From positions 1-44,125 of IMG/VR virus record IMGVR_UViG_3300023082_000016: DNA of 44,125 nucleotides; one strand, given 5' to 3'. The stretch comes from a virus. The position numbers were made by a program, and so were the translations under genes. This document shows positions 23,867 through 30,497 of this stretch, piece after piece. Under the pieces are notes generated by a model. It searched no databases, had not been told where the DNA came from, and saw only the letters and a list, made by a program, of their open reading frames with translations. The first letter of the stretch is position 1, and every line of letters starts with the position of its first letter.

Positions 23867-24128
23867 ATTCCTTCCTCGCCTGTTTGGCTTTGTCTTCGCT
23901 GGCCTTGATGCGTTTGGCCAGGTCTGCGGTGTAGGTTGCGTTACGCTTGGCCTCATCCCGCAAGGTGGTGATGGTCAGCTGGCTTTCCTGATTCGCCTTG
24001 ATGGCGTCGTTCTTGCCTTTGGTCTCCACCTGCACCTCGGTGCGTAGGGCGAGCACTTGATAGCGCTGCATGCCAACCAACAGCAGGCAGACCATGACGA
24101 TGATGATTGCTAGTGCTAGCGCCTTCAT
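23751..24128 (-). CDS. Rz: Inner-membrane spanin Rz
   Basis: The product is 125 aa. One N-terminal membrane anchor (MKALALAIIIVMVCLLLVGM) is followed by a periplasmic coiled coil (about 30-100, TITTLRDEAKRNATYTADLAKR) and a Pro-containing end. This is the i-spanin plan. The ATG at 24128 overlaps the lambda-type holin stop by 4 bp. Rz1 is embedded in its 3' half in another frame, as in lambda. Confidence 0.85.
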   Translation of the reverse strand: MKALALAIIIVMVCLLLVGMQRYQVLALRTEVQVETKGKNDAIKANQESQLTITTLRDEAKRNATYTADLAKRIKASEDKAKQARKEFETLKRNSKPVRDWAAQPLPDGLRGKAPGSDKDKRPKN

Positions 24129-24448
24129 GCGGCATCCACCTTGCGGCCAAGGAAGCGAGTCACCATCTCCCGGATTGCCGTCACGCCTAGGAACCCAATA
24201 GTCCCTCCAGCAGCCACCGACAGGTTCGATGGCCACTCCATCCACTCAATTACGCTACTTGCGGACAGGGCCAGGCCACCACAGATGAGCGCTTCGATAA
24301 CGATGCGGCTCTTGCTGGTCTCTTTGGCGTCGTACAGAACGCGCAGGCATGAGATGAGAATCGCCATGATCGCGCCCTGCCACAGTGGATTAGAAAGGGC
24401 CACCCAGAGCGCGGCCCATGTATCTGGCTTTTCAGGCATGGTCGGCAT
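24125..24448 (-). CDS. Lambda-family holin
   Basis: The product is 107 aa with three hydrophobic segments (about 24-40, GAIMAILISCLRVL; about 50-68, IEALICGGLALSASSVIEWM; about 75-95, LSVAAGGTIGFLGVTAIREM) and a short basic/acidic end. The order WAALWVALSNPLWQGAIMA at the start is typical of the lambda S type family of Pseudomonas phages. It is the first late gene after the pR'-tR' region, so it would be strongly expressed. It overlaps the Rz start. An endolysin is not adjacent but is coded 21 kb away beside another holin. Confidence 0.85.
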   Translation of the reverse strand: MPTMPEKPDTWAALWVALSNPLWQGAIMAILISCLRVLYDAKETSKSRIVIEALICGGLALSASSVIEWMEWPSNLSVAAGGTIGFLGVTAIREMVTRFLGRKVDAA

Positions 24449-24517
24449 CCGGTGTCCTCCCTTTCGGGGGATGAATTAAAAGGACCGTGGGGTACGGCCA
24501 AAGGAGCATCAGGAATT

Positions 24518-24541
24518 AAAAAGCCCGCCACGTTAGCGGGC
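24518..24541 (-). terminator. Terminator before the late genes
   Basis: The minus-strand stem GCCCGC/GCGGGC is followed by T5. It is the second terminator between the late promoter and the holin gene, so late transcripts must read through two terminators. Confidence 0.75.
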
Positions 24542-24664
24542 AAAGCGATGTCGAGTCGCTAATGAGGCCCTCGCTGAACTTGCATGCAGAGGTTCCGAGG
24601 GATTTGAATCAGCTCCGGCAGCACTCCCAGCTCGGAGCAATGGGTGTGGCGGAGCCGAAAACGC

Positions 24665-24687
24665 AAAAACCCGGCGCAGTGGCCGGG
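24665..24687 (-). terminator. tR'-like terminator
   Basis: The minus-strand stem CCCGGC/GCCGGG is followed by T5 and stands about 40-60 nt from the expected start point of the late promoter. Unmodified polymerase would make a short RNA only. Confidence 0.75.
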
Positions 24688-24730
24688 TTCGGTATTCGTG
24701 TGCGTCGGTGGAGAGTTGCGCACTATGGGA

Positions 24731-24759
24731 AATCTAATGGCAAATCCCCACCATGTCAA
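24731..24759 (-). promoter_or_regulatory. Late promoter (pR'-like)
   Basis: TTGACA, a 17-nt spacer and TAGATT on the minus strand give a near-consensus sigma70 promoter. It starts directly after the stop of the Q-like gene at 24763 and points into the late genes. Confidence 0.75.
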
Positions 24760-24762
24760 CAT

Positions 24763-25440
24763 TTATGCCGCTTCTTCTCCATTTTCCGCGTGAATTACCT
24801 GCCAGACCGGCTGTTGGGCCTGAATATCCACTTCCAGAATCACGGCCTTGAGTTGATCCCATAGGGCGAGCCAGTCACGATTCCAGTGCTTCGGCTCAAT
24901 CGTCACGCCGAAGAACGCCTGCATTTCAGCAGCGACCCGAGCCGGACCCCACTCGGCGGCACCGGTCACCTCCCCCTTGTAGGATTGCAGCGCCATGGTG
25001 ACCAGGTACTGAGCCTTCACGCGCTTGGCCGACGTCAGGTCAGGCAGCGCTGCCTTCGCCTGGATGATCAGCACCGCGTTCATCACGTGCTGCATGGTCA
25101 TGCATGGGTGGTACAGGAAGTGACCAAGCTGCTGCACCTGGAACGGCAGCGTGTCTATGGCGCGCAGCACCTTGCCGATCATGGTGAGGTGAGCGGCGCG
25201 GGCAGTTGACCGGCCAATGGGTGCGCCCCGCGTCTCGCTGATGCTGATCCTCTGGCGAACTACCTTGATACGCTCTTCCTTATCATCGCCCAGCGCAGCA
25301 AATACGGCCTCATGACGGCGCATCCGCTGACCAGTCTTGATGGGTGCCGATTCAGCCTTGTCGATTGCGACCGCACTGATTGAGGCGTTCGATTCGTGTT
25401 GCGCATCTGTCCAGGCCTGACGTGCTCCGATAAGTCTCAT
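24763..25440 (-). CDS. Candidate late antiterminator (Q analogue)
   Basis: The product is 225 aa, mixed helical, with no membrane segment, signal or Cys pairs. I recognise no named family. Notable stretches are RQRISISETRGAPIGRSTARAAHLTM (about 60-87), HFLYHPCMTMQHVMNAVLIIQAK and EPKHWNRDWLALWDQLKAVILEV. It is the last gene of the early minus-strand operon, after ninB and ninG. Its stop is followed by a strong promoter and two terminators, which is the place of Q in lambdoid phages. The Q role is inference from position. Lambda Q has a zinc-binding motif, absent here. The ATG overlaps the ninG stop by 4 bp. Confidence 0.6.
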   Translation of the reverse strand: MRLIGARQAWTDAQHESNASISAVAIDKAESAPIKTGQRMRRHEAVFAALGDDKEERIKVVRQRISISETRGAPIGRSTARAAHLTMIGKVLRAIDTLPFQVQQLGHFLYHPCMTMQHVMNAVLIIQAKAALPDLTSAKRVKAQYLVTMALQSYKGEVTGAAEWGPARVAAEMQAFFGVTIEPKHWNRDWLALWDQLKAVILEVDIQAQQPVWQVIHAENGEEAA

Positions 25441-26018
25441 GCTGCACTCCTTTTGAGTTCTCTGGTCATGGCCCGGTAATCGGCCGTCATGGTCTTCAAA
25501 TCTTCGATGGTGTAGCGCTTCGGCTCATGTGGGCCTTCCAGCCAATCAACCTTGTCCACGCCAATACGCCGGACCAGCTCTACCCGGTAGTTGACGAGAT
25601 TCCCGGATAGCCTGGTGTTGCAGGGCGAGCATTGTTTCCATACGTTGAGCGGCTCGAAGCGCAAGGCAGGGTTGCTCCCGACCGTCCGGTAATGCCCTGC
25701 GTCATATTTGCCCTGGTGGTGCCGGCCGCAGCTCACGCATGGCAGCGCAGAATCCCGCTCGCGCACCCAGGCGTTGAAAGCGGCTTGAGCCTCACGCATG
25801 TACTGGCCTTTCGGCTTAATGCGCTCCTTGGCTGCTCTCAGCTCCTTGCGGCCAACCTCTGCGAGAGACTTGCGCGCCTTCTCCCGATTGGTTGCCGCAT
25901 CCAGAAGACCGCATGCCGGACCGCACACCGCCTGACCCAGCCGCGCAGGGACGAATGAGGCCCCACACGAAGTCACACGGCATTTCTTGGCCTTCCGTAC
26001 CTTCACACTGGCAAGCAT
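25437..26018 (-). CDS. ninG: NinG-like recombination protein (Rap nuclease family)
   Basis: The product is 193 aa from the ATG at 26018, which has GAGGGGGA 8 nt away; ATGs at 26024 and 26039 are alternatives. It has two Cys clusters: CRVTSCGASF with CGPACG near the N-terminus, and LPCVSCGRHH with QCSPCNTRLSG. A DAGHYRTVGSNPALRFEPLNV segment carries the His/Asn of the nuclease site. This is the NinG/Rap pattern, a structure-specific nuclease that helps Red-type recombination. The neighbours ninB and the Q-like gene fit. Confidence 0.9.
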   Translation of the reverse strand: MLASVKVRKAKKCRVTSCGASFVPARLGQAVCGPACGLLDAATNREKARKSLAEVGRKELRAAKERIKPKGQYMREAQAAFNAWVRERDSALPCVSCGRHHQGKYDAGHYRTVGSNPALRFEPLNVWKQCSPCNTRLSGNLVNYRVELVRRIGVDKVDWLEGPHEPKRYTIEDLKTMTADYRAMTRELKRSAA

Positions 26019-26203
26019 GGGCATTCCCCCTCTACGCATCCCACACAGCGGTTCAGGGGCTCTGGCTGGGCACGATCAACCTTGATCAGTCGATTGGCTT
26101 CGGCTTCGGACGAAACCATGAACGCCGGAGCGCTCTCACCTGGGCGGTAGACGTGCAGGGAGTTGGCGGTGCCGGGATTGAGCTTGATGACGTAGTCGTT
26201 CAT
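26003..26203 (-). CDS. Small hypothetical nin-region protein
   Basis: The product is 66 aa: beta-rich start MNDYVIKLNPGTANSLHVYRPGE, then a C-terminal RCVGCVEGECPCLPV with four Cys that may bind metal. I do not recognise a family. The ATG overlaps the stop of the 58-aa gene (ATGA) and its end overlaps the ninG start region, so it is part of a tightly coupled operon. Confidence 0.75.
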   Translation of the reverse strand: MNDYVIKLNPGTANSLHVYRPGESAPAFMVSSEAEANRLIKVDRAQPEPLNRCVGCVEGECPCLPV

Positions 26204-26376
26204 GACTGAAGCCCCTTATCCCGCGAATTGCCGAGCAGCGACTTCTGCCCCTCGTCCAGCTTCCAGTCGAACTTCTCCTTGCAGCCTGTGGCGCACTGGC
26301 GAAGGTTGAGGCTTGGCATGCTGACCATGGGTTCGCCGCAATCTGGACAGGGTTTTCCTTTCGGTGAATCAGTCAT
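26200..26376 (-). CDS. 58-aa zinc-ribbon-like protein
   Basis: The product is 58 aa: it starts MTDSPKGKPCPDCGEPMV and continues SLNLRQCATGCKEKFDWKLDEGQ. Two pairs of Cys (CPDC, CATGC) suggest one bound zinc. It overlaps both neighbours by 4 bp. The tight packing and conserved-looking Cys positions make it a probable real gene. Small proteins of this type are common in the nin region; their role is unknown. Confidence 0.75.
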   Translation of the reverse strand: MTDSPKGKPCPDCGEPMVSMPSLNLRQCATGCKEKFDWKLDEGQKSLLGNSRDKGLQS

Positions 26377-26489
26377 ACCCAGCCTCCCTGAAACTCAATG
26401 CACAGCTCTGGACGCTCATAGGCTTTTGCCATGAAGGTGGTGAGGTGGTTTACGGTCCGAATGAGGGCCTCTGCGAACTTACTGGTCAT
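26373..26489 (-). CDS. 38-aa hypothetical protein
   Basis: The product is 38 aa, starting MTSKFAEALIRTVNHLTTF and ending CIEFQGGWV. It is short and has no recognisable domain. Support comes from its packing: the ATG at 26489 lies in the last codons of ninB, and its TGA overlaps the next ATG (GTATGA). Function unknown. Confidence 0.55.
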   Translation of the reverse strand: MTSKFAEALIRTVNHLTTFMAKAYERPELCIEFQGGWV

Positions 26490-26883
26490 AGCGGCCGCCC
26501 CACTTGTCGGTCTCGGACCAGCGCACGCCCTTCTCCGCGCCGAACGCCTGAATCACTTCGAATAGGTCGCTGAACCACTTAGCCGACTGTTTGCGGGTTG
26601 AGGTCGCCATGACCACGAATCCGCCATCCAGGCCAGGTTCGGCGCGCTGCTTCTCGACCGAGGCGCTGAACAAGCATTTCCAGTCCTCGTCGCTGAGCTT
26701 CTTGCCGTACCACTCGACCTGCTGGGATACGTCGCGGAGCATTGCCCACATTTTCCTGTTGAGAATGTCCGGGCGCTTTTCGTCTTTGATCACCACGACC
26801 TTCGGCTTGTCGAGCGACGTGCCGTGCAGGAAGCCCATGATTCGGGTGATGTCTTGGGTTGTGCGGAGCGCAAATTCGGTCAT
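26479..26883 (-). CDS. ninB: NinB-like recombination protein (Orf family)
   Basis: The product is 134 aa. DEKRPDILNRKMWAMLRDVSQQVEWYGKKLSDEDWKCLFSASV, then GGFVVMATSTRKQSAKWFSDLFEVIQAFGAEKGVRW, is the typical NinB pattern. Lambda NinB (Orf) binds ssDNA and SSB and helps load the annealing protein. Its ATG overlaps the stop of the preceding gene. It would work with the Rad52-like protein and SSB made from the other early operon. Confidence 0.92.
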   Translation of the reverse strand: MTEFALRTTQDITRIMGFLHGTSLDKPKVVVIKDEKRPDILNRKMWAMLRDVSQQVEWYGKKLSDEDWKCLFSASVEKQRAEPGLDGGFVVMATSTRKQSAKWFSDLFEVIQAFGAEKGVRWSETDKWGGRYDQ

Positions 26884-27119
26884 GGCTTCACCGCCTTCAG
26901 CTCAATGCGAGAAAGCCGCGCACGAAGCTCATTGATTTCGTCCTGATACTGATCAGCCAAGGAGGCCACATCGCTGAAGCTGACCCAGTTGCCGTGCTTT
27001 TCTGGCACGCGAATAACGCAACCCTTCTCGTCCTCGCCGCCGCGCCAGAAGTTGAAGCGAGGCAATCCGTGCGCCTTGTCCCAGAGGTCGTAGCCTTCAC
27101 GCGTTTTGATATTTCTCAT
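26880..27119 (-). CDS. Hypothetical early protein
   Basis: The product is 79 aa from the ATG at 27119: MRNIKTREGYDLWDKAHGLPRFNFW, then a C-terminal coiled helix (LADQYQDEINELRARLSRIELKAV). I do not recognise the family. It overlaps ninB by 4 bp. An in-frame ATG at 27131 is possible. Confidence 0.7.
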   Translation of the reverse strand: MRNIKTREGYDLWDKAHGLPRFNFWRGGEDEKGCVIRVPEKHGNWVSFSDVASLADQYQDEINELRARLSRIELKAVKP

Positions 27120-27127
27120 CGCCCCAC

Positions 27128-27199
27128 TCACCGCTCAATATGATTGCCACGACGTTGGCTGCCGTCCCGCATGACTACTCGACGGTCTGAAATGGTCAT
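27128..27199 (-). CDS. Possible 23-aa peptide coupled to dnaB
   Basis: A 24-codon frame starts with an ATG that overlaps the helicase stop (ATGA), with AGGAGCAAG 5-11 nt before it. The peptide is basic (MTISDRRVVMRDGSQRRGNH). The ribosome site and coupling argue for translation, but it may only serve to re-initiate ribosomes. Function unknown. Confidence 0.4.
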   Translation of the reverse strand: MTISDRRVVMRDGSQRRGNHIER

Positions 27200-28584
27200 C
27201 GACTTGCTCCTTTCATCATGTCGCGGGCGGATGGTTTGCGTTCTTTGGCGACTGGCGCCTCGCGCTCTTGGTAATCGCTGGGCGCTGCTCCAACGAAGCG
27301 GGCGAACTGACCCTGGAATTGCAGAACACAGAAGTTCGGAGCGGCGTGGCGGACCTTGACTACGTCCACCTCGGTGATGCCGTTCTGGCCCCGCTCGCTG
27401 TCCATGTCGCGGTGAGCCATGATGATTACGTCGGCGTCCTGCTCGATCTCACCGGAGTCACGCAGGTCGCTCATCTTTGGCTTGGGGTCGGTGCGGTTTT
27501 CGATACCCCGATTGAGCTGGGCCAGCACAACAACCGGAATGCCCAGCTCTTTGGCTAGCGCCTTGAAACCGCGCGTGTAGGAGCCAAGTTCAAGGTTTCG
27601 GTTCTGGAGCTTGCTGTTCGGGTCGGTCGCGATCAGGCTGAGGTAATCCACAACGATGAGGCTTAGTGGCTTAGCGCGGTGTTGGAAGCGGGCAATGCTG
27701 CAGATGCGCGCAAAGGTCAGCGCCCCTTTGTCACAGATACGGATGTCTGCCTCGGAGAGAACCTTCACAGCGCAGGTGACTTTGGCGGAGGCCTCTTGAT
27801 TGGTGACCGCCTCCCCGGATTCGATCCAGTCCTGACTGACGCCAGACTCAGCAGCAAGCGAGCGCTTTGCCAGTTCCTTGAGAGGCATTTCCAGCGAGAA
27901 CACCAGAGATGCGCCGCCCTTCTTGGCCACTCGGTCCGCGAGGCCTGTACCAAGTACGGTTTTTCCGGTGCCCGGACGGCCGGCGACAATCACCAAGTTA
28001 CCCGGGCGAATGCAGCGAACGATTTTGTCCAGGTCGCTCAGTCCGAAGTCCAGCCCCATGACTTGAACACCGTCCAGTCGGTCCTGCATGTCGACGAATA
28101 CAGGGCCGAGAGCTTCTTTCATCGTCACGACATCTGGCGTGTCCGCATGGGCATTCAACTCCATGACCATCGCCTGGCCTTGCGCGAACTGCTCAGGGAT
28201 ATTTCCTACCGTCATTGATAGGTCGATCAGGGCCTGACCTGCCGCGTACAACTGGCGGGCTTTGGCGCGCTCCGAGACGATCTTGGCGTAGTGCTTCCCG
28301 CTAGCTGCGCTGGGGACCTTGCTCATAACCTCAGCGGCGTATGCCATGGTGCTGTCACCGCTTGGCAGATCCGCGCGGATTTCAGCAAGGGTGATCGGGT
28401 CGGGGCGCACCTTTTTGGCGTGACTGGCAAGTATCAAGGCATAGAGAGTGCTGTTGTCTTGGTCGCTGAAATCAGCGAAATCAAGGAATGCACCAATGTC
28501 TTCACACTGCTCAGGCTTATGCATCAGAGCGCCAAGGACGCCGTGCTCGGCTTCCATTGCGATTAGGGGGCGTTCAGCGATCAT
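27196..28584 (-). CDS. dnaB: Replicative DNA helicase (DnaB family)
   Basis: The product is 462 aa. The N-terminal helical domain begins MIAERPLIAMEAEHGVLGALMHKPEQ. The RecA-like domain has Walker A GRPGTGKTVLG (about 203-213), the segment LIVVDYLSLIAT as Walker B and the arginine-rich DLRDSGEIEQDADVI motif near 385. It is a full-size hexameric helicase, so the phage does not depend on the host enzyme for this step. The start overlaps the O-like gene stop (TAATG). It takes the place of P in lambda. Confidence 0.95.
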   Translation of the reverse strand: MIAERPLIAMEAEHGVLGALMHKPEQCEDIGAFLDFADFSDQDNSTLYALILASHAKKVRPDPITLAEIRADLPSGDSTMAYAAEVMSKVPSAASGKHYAKIVSERAKARQLYAAGQALIDLSMTVGNIPEQFAQGQAMVMELNAHADTPDVVTMKEALGPVFVDMQDRLDGVQVMGLDFGLSDLDKIVRCIRPGNLVIVAGRPGTGKTVLGTGLADRVAKKGGASLVFSLEMPLKELAKRSLAAESGVSQDWIESGEAVTNQEASAKVTCAVKVLSEADIRICDKGALTFARICSIARFQHRAKPLSLIVVDYLSLIATDPNSKLQNRNLELGSYTRGFKALAKELGIPVVVLAQLNRGIENRTDPKPKMSDLRDSGEIEQDADVIIMAHRDMDSERGQNGITEVDVVKVRHAAPNFCVLQFQGQFARFVGAAPSDYQEREAPVAKERKPSARDMMKGASR

Positions 28585-29405
28585 TACGCACCCTCCAGCA
28601 CACGAAGAACGTTCTCTTCGCGGGTCAGGAACTCAAGGTGCGCTCTCCAGCCCCGGTCATTTTCGCCAAGCCAGTGTTTGTCTTGGAGGCAATCGTTGAA
28701 GTAACCCTCCCAGAATTCACCTTTGCGGAAAGGCTTCTCGCCATCGATGACCAGATTCCAGCACTTGCGGATGTTCCCTTTGCGCTTGTCGTTCAACTTC
28801 AGGCAGCGAGGCAACTTGTCGCCGCAGACCTGGTTGTACAGGCCCATGATTTTGTCGAAAGGGATTCGTTCGGCCTTTGGTTGATCAGGGTTGGTGGTGC
28901 CCTGCTCTTCCGCTTCAGATTCCAAAGCCGAGTCGGTCGAAGCGACAGCGGCGACAACTGCGTTAGCAGTAGTATTTGTATTTCTTTCTTTTATGTGTGT
29001 AGTTTTCAACACAGTGGCATGTACTTTTTCTACACAGTGTGTAGATTTCAACACGCTCTGATTTGAGTCTATTTTCCACTCGGAAACAGGCAGAAATTCG
29101 ATAGGGTCACGGCTTCCACCATCACGGAAAATTACCCGCTGACGGATCAGTGAATTGATTGCCCTGGATACGTTGGCACGCTCCGCCTCAGCCTTCGCTG
29201 AATCGCCGTACATCATCTTGGCGACGTACAGAGCAGCTACCTTGACCGAATCCTTGTTGTAGCCGCTGGTGAGCCTGTGGATAGCCATAGCGACGCGCAG
29301 TTCACGGCCAGACAGGTCAGCCCCTATCAACGCTTCGTAAAGGTCATTGTCCATCCGGGTAAATCCCCCGGTAGTGCGTGAATTGATCTGAATGACATTG
29401 CTCAT
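28584..29405 (-). CDS. Replication initiator (lambda O-like)
   Basis: The product is 273 aa from the ATG at 29405. The N-terminal winged-helix domain contains GFTRMDNDLYEALIGADLSGRELRVAMAIHRLTSGYNKD, typical of phage O proteins. The middle (about 125-165) is coded by AT-rich DNA with iterons. The C-terminal part (KIMGLYNQVCGDKLPRCLKLNDKRKGNIRKCW) is the DnaB/DnaC-interacting half. It would bind the origin within its own gene and recruit the helicase coded next. It overlaps the preceding gene by 4 bp. Confidence 0.9.
   Translation of the reverse strand: MSNVIQINSRTTGGFTRMDNDLYEALIGADLSGRELRVAMAIHRLTSGYNKDSVKVAALYVAKMMYGDSAKAEAERANVSRAINSLIRQRVIFRDGGSRDPIEFLPVSEWKIDSNQSVLKSTHCVEKVHATVLKTTHIKERNTNTTANAVVAAVASTDSALESEAEEQGTTNPDQPKAERIPFDKIMGLYNQVCGDKLPRCLKLNDKRKGNIRKCWNLVIDGEKPFRKGEFWEGYFNDCLQDKHWLGENDRGWRAHLEFLTREENVLRVLEGA
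28970..29080. other. Putative replication origin inside the O-like gene
   Basis: Two 18-bp direct repeats, GTGTGTAGTTTTCAACAC (28995-29012) and GTGTGTAGATTTCAACAC (29037-29054), differ by one base and start 42 bp apart, about four helical turns. Between them lies a partly inverted copy (TTTTTCTACACA). An AT-rich stretch adjoins (about 28970-28994). This is the layout of lambda ori, where O dimers bind iterons beside a DNA-unwinding element. Confidence 0.7.
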
Positions 29406-29617
29406 GCGCGAGCGCCTCCAGCCAACGAGGCCTTGAGGTGGTCGATGCATTCACGGCGGAATTCGTTCTTGGCTTCGCGGGTGTACTGGAAGCGGATCAT
29501 TCGGGCGGCGTGCATGGCTGCCGACTGGTGAAAGCTTTTATCGTGCGCCACGTTTTCATCACGTCTGAAACGTGGCGCGGATTCCCTGCTATTGCTCGTT
29601 TGCGTTAAATCGTTCAT
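29402..29617 (-). CDS. Hypothetical basic protein carrying the palindrome
   Basis: The product is 71 aa: MNDLTQTSNSRESAPRFRR, then DENVAHDKSFHQSAAMHAARMIRF and a basic helical end. I do not recognise a named family. Residues about 12-26 are coded by dispersed palindrome copy 2, so DNA structure constrains the protein there. The stop overlaps the O-like start (ATGA). The start at 29617 is supported only by frame and position. Confidence 0.7.
   Translation of the reverse strand: MNDLTQTSNSRESAPRFRRDENVAHDKSFHQSAAMHAARMIRFQYTREAKNEFRRECIDHLKASLAGGARA
29549..29582 (-). repeat. Dispersed palindrome, copy 2 (inside a gene)
   Basis: On the minus strand the arms are GCGCCACGTTT and AAACGTGGCGC, 11 bp perfect, with a 12-nt loop that starts CAG. 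The sequence after the left arm (TTTCAG) is shared with the other two copies. It is translated as part of the 71-aa gene. Confidence 0.8.
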
Positions 29618-29646
29618 GATTCATCCCGCATATAGTTGTTAAGAGA

Positions 29647-29672
29647 GCCGGGTCACTACCCCGGCTTTTTTT
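29647..29672 (+). terminator. Plus-strand terminator against the early operon
   Basis: The stem GCCGGG/CCCGGC with a 6-7 nt loop is followed by seven T on the plus strand only. No plus-strand gene ends here, so it may terminate an antisense RNA like lambda OOP, which also starts near O and runs against the pR transcript. Confidence 0.65.
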
Positions 29673-29707
29673 CGTCTCGGTTTTGGCAGAGGCCCTCTGG
29701 ATTACCC

Positions 29708-29914
29708 TTAAGAGTCCCTGCCTGAGGCCCTCATTGGGGTCACCAAATGAAGTACCTTCGCCTTCTTGCGGCCCACTTCTGAAAGCGCGCCACCCGCTAT
29801 CGCGGTTTCCATCATTTCGTTGATTGCTTGGTTGAAACTCCAACCGTTCTTTCGCATCAACTTCTCGACTGCCTGCCGGGTTTGAAGCGGCAGCTTTTCA
29901 AGCTCAATGCTCAT
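29708..29914 (-). CDS. Small early regulator-like protein
   Basis: The product is 68 aa from the ATG at 29914, with GGAGG 5 nt before it. MSIELEKLPLQTRQAVEKLMRKNGWSFNQAINEMMETAI is a helical pattern of small DNA-binding (ribbon-helix-helix-like) proteins: a short strand, then two helices with SFNQAINEM. It lies where cII would be in lambda, between cro and O. A CII-type role is possible but unproved. Confidence 0.65.
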   Translation of the reverse strand: MSIELEKLPLQTRQAVEKLMRKNGWSFNQAINEMMETAIAGGALSEVGRKKAKVLHLVTPMRASGRDS

Positions 29915-29933
29915 TCGGGCCTCCAAAAGGCCT

Positions 29934-30134
29934 CTAGCCCGCGATATCTTCTTGTTTGTCCTGCATCAGCTCTTCAATCACACCGTTGGCTACGGCCCAC
30001 TCGATAATTTCGTACAGGTAGGTGGCGTGCTGCATTCGCGTCTTGGTTGCTGCCTTGCGGAGAATCCGATCAAGAACAGGTTCGAATCGAACCTTCACCG
30101 GAATGGCGCGCTTTTGATTGGGGTCCATGTACAT
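29934..30134 (-). CDS. Small ribbon-helix-helix-like protein
   Basis: The product is 66 aa: MYMDPNQKRAIPVKVRFEPVLDRILRKAATKTRMQHATYLYEIIEWAV. A strand (AIPVKVRFEP) followed by two helices resembles Arc/MetJ-type regulators. It is the second gene after cro. A start at 30128 (MDPNQ) is also possible. It may regulate early genes; the target is unknown. Confidence 0.7.
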   Translation of the reverse strand: MYMDPNQKRAIPVKVRFEPVLDRILRKAATKTRMQHATYLYEIIEWAVANGVIEELMQDKQEDIAG

Positions 30135-30167
30135 GCTGGGTTTTTCCTTGTGGCTAATGAAATTGGT

Positions 30168-30389
30168 TTAGGCGGCTGATTTTTTCGTGGACTGCTTGCC
30201 GGACTTGACGAGCTCCCCGTGCATTTGGTCGATGGCGATCCCGGCGATGTAGCTCGGGTTACCGATCTGCCCATTGCGGATACGGAAGATGGTCGATATG
30301 TCGCACTTGGCGCGCTCAGCAATGGCCTTGTAGGTCCAGCCAGAGCCCAGCAATGCATTCAATTTGTTCGGAAGTTCGGTAGCGCTCAT
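30168..30389 (-). CDS. cro: Cro-like regulator
   Basis: The product is 73 aa from the ATG at 30389, which has AAAGGAGG 5-6 nt upstream. It carries a helix-turn-helix (SGWTYKAIAERAKCDISTIFRIRNGQIGNP) and a Lys-rich tail. It is the first gene of the minus-strand early operon, divergent from cI across an operator region (30405-30497). By position it is the Cro that competes with CI for ATGCAC...GTGCAT operators. The longer frame to 30443 would run through the operators. Confidence 0.85.
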   Translation of the reverse strand: MSATELPNKLNALLGSGWTYKAIAERAKCDISTIFRIRNGQIGNPSYIAGIAIDQMHGELVKSGKQSTKKSAA

Positions 30390-30404
30390 GGCTGCCTCCT
30401 TTGT

Positions 30405-30497
30405 AGATATGCACATATTCATGCACTGGTGCATATCTGTCAACGCCCCATTCTATTGATGTATGCACCGGCTAAGGCGACGATTGCACTCATGCAT
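30405..30497. promoter_or_regulatory. Right operator region and early promoter (PR)
   Basis: A perfect 14-bp operator ATGCACTGGTGCAT lies at 30421-30434, with related sites ATGCACATATTCAT (30409-30422), ATGCACCGG (30463 on) and TTGCACTCATGCAT (30484-30497). The last covers the cI start codon. On the minus strand TTGACA (30443-30438), a 17-nt spacer equal to the perfect operator and GAATAT form the cro promoter. CI binding would shut it off. Sites near the cI start imply autoregulation. Confidence 0.8.

Larger units (their letters stand above)
24449..24762 (-). other. Late promoter / terminator region, no gene
   Basis: These 314 bp carry no coding gene that I can support. They hold a strong minus-strand promoter (24731-24759), a terminator about 35 nt after its -10 (24665-24687) and a second terminator (24518-24541) before the first late gene. 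This is the layout of lambda pR'-tR', where a stalled transcript is extended by Q. Confidence 0.8.
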
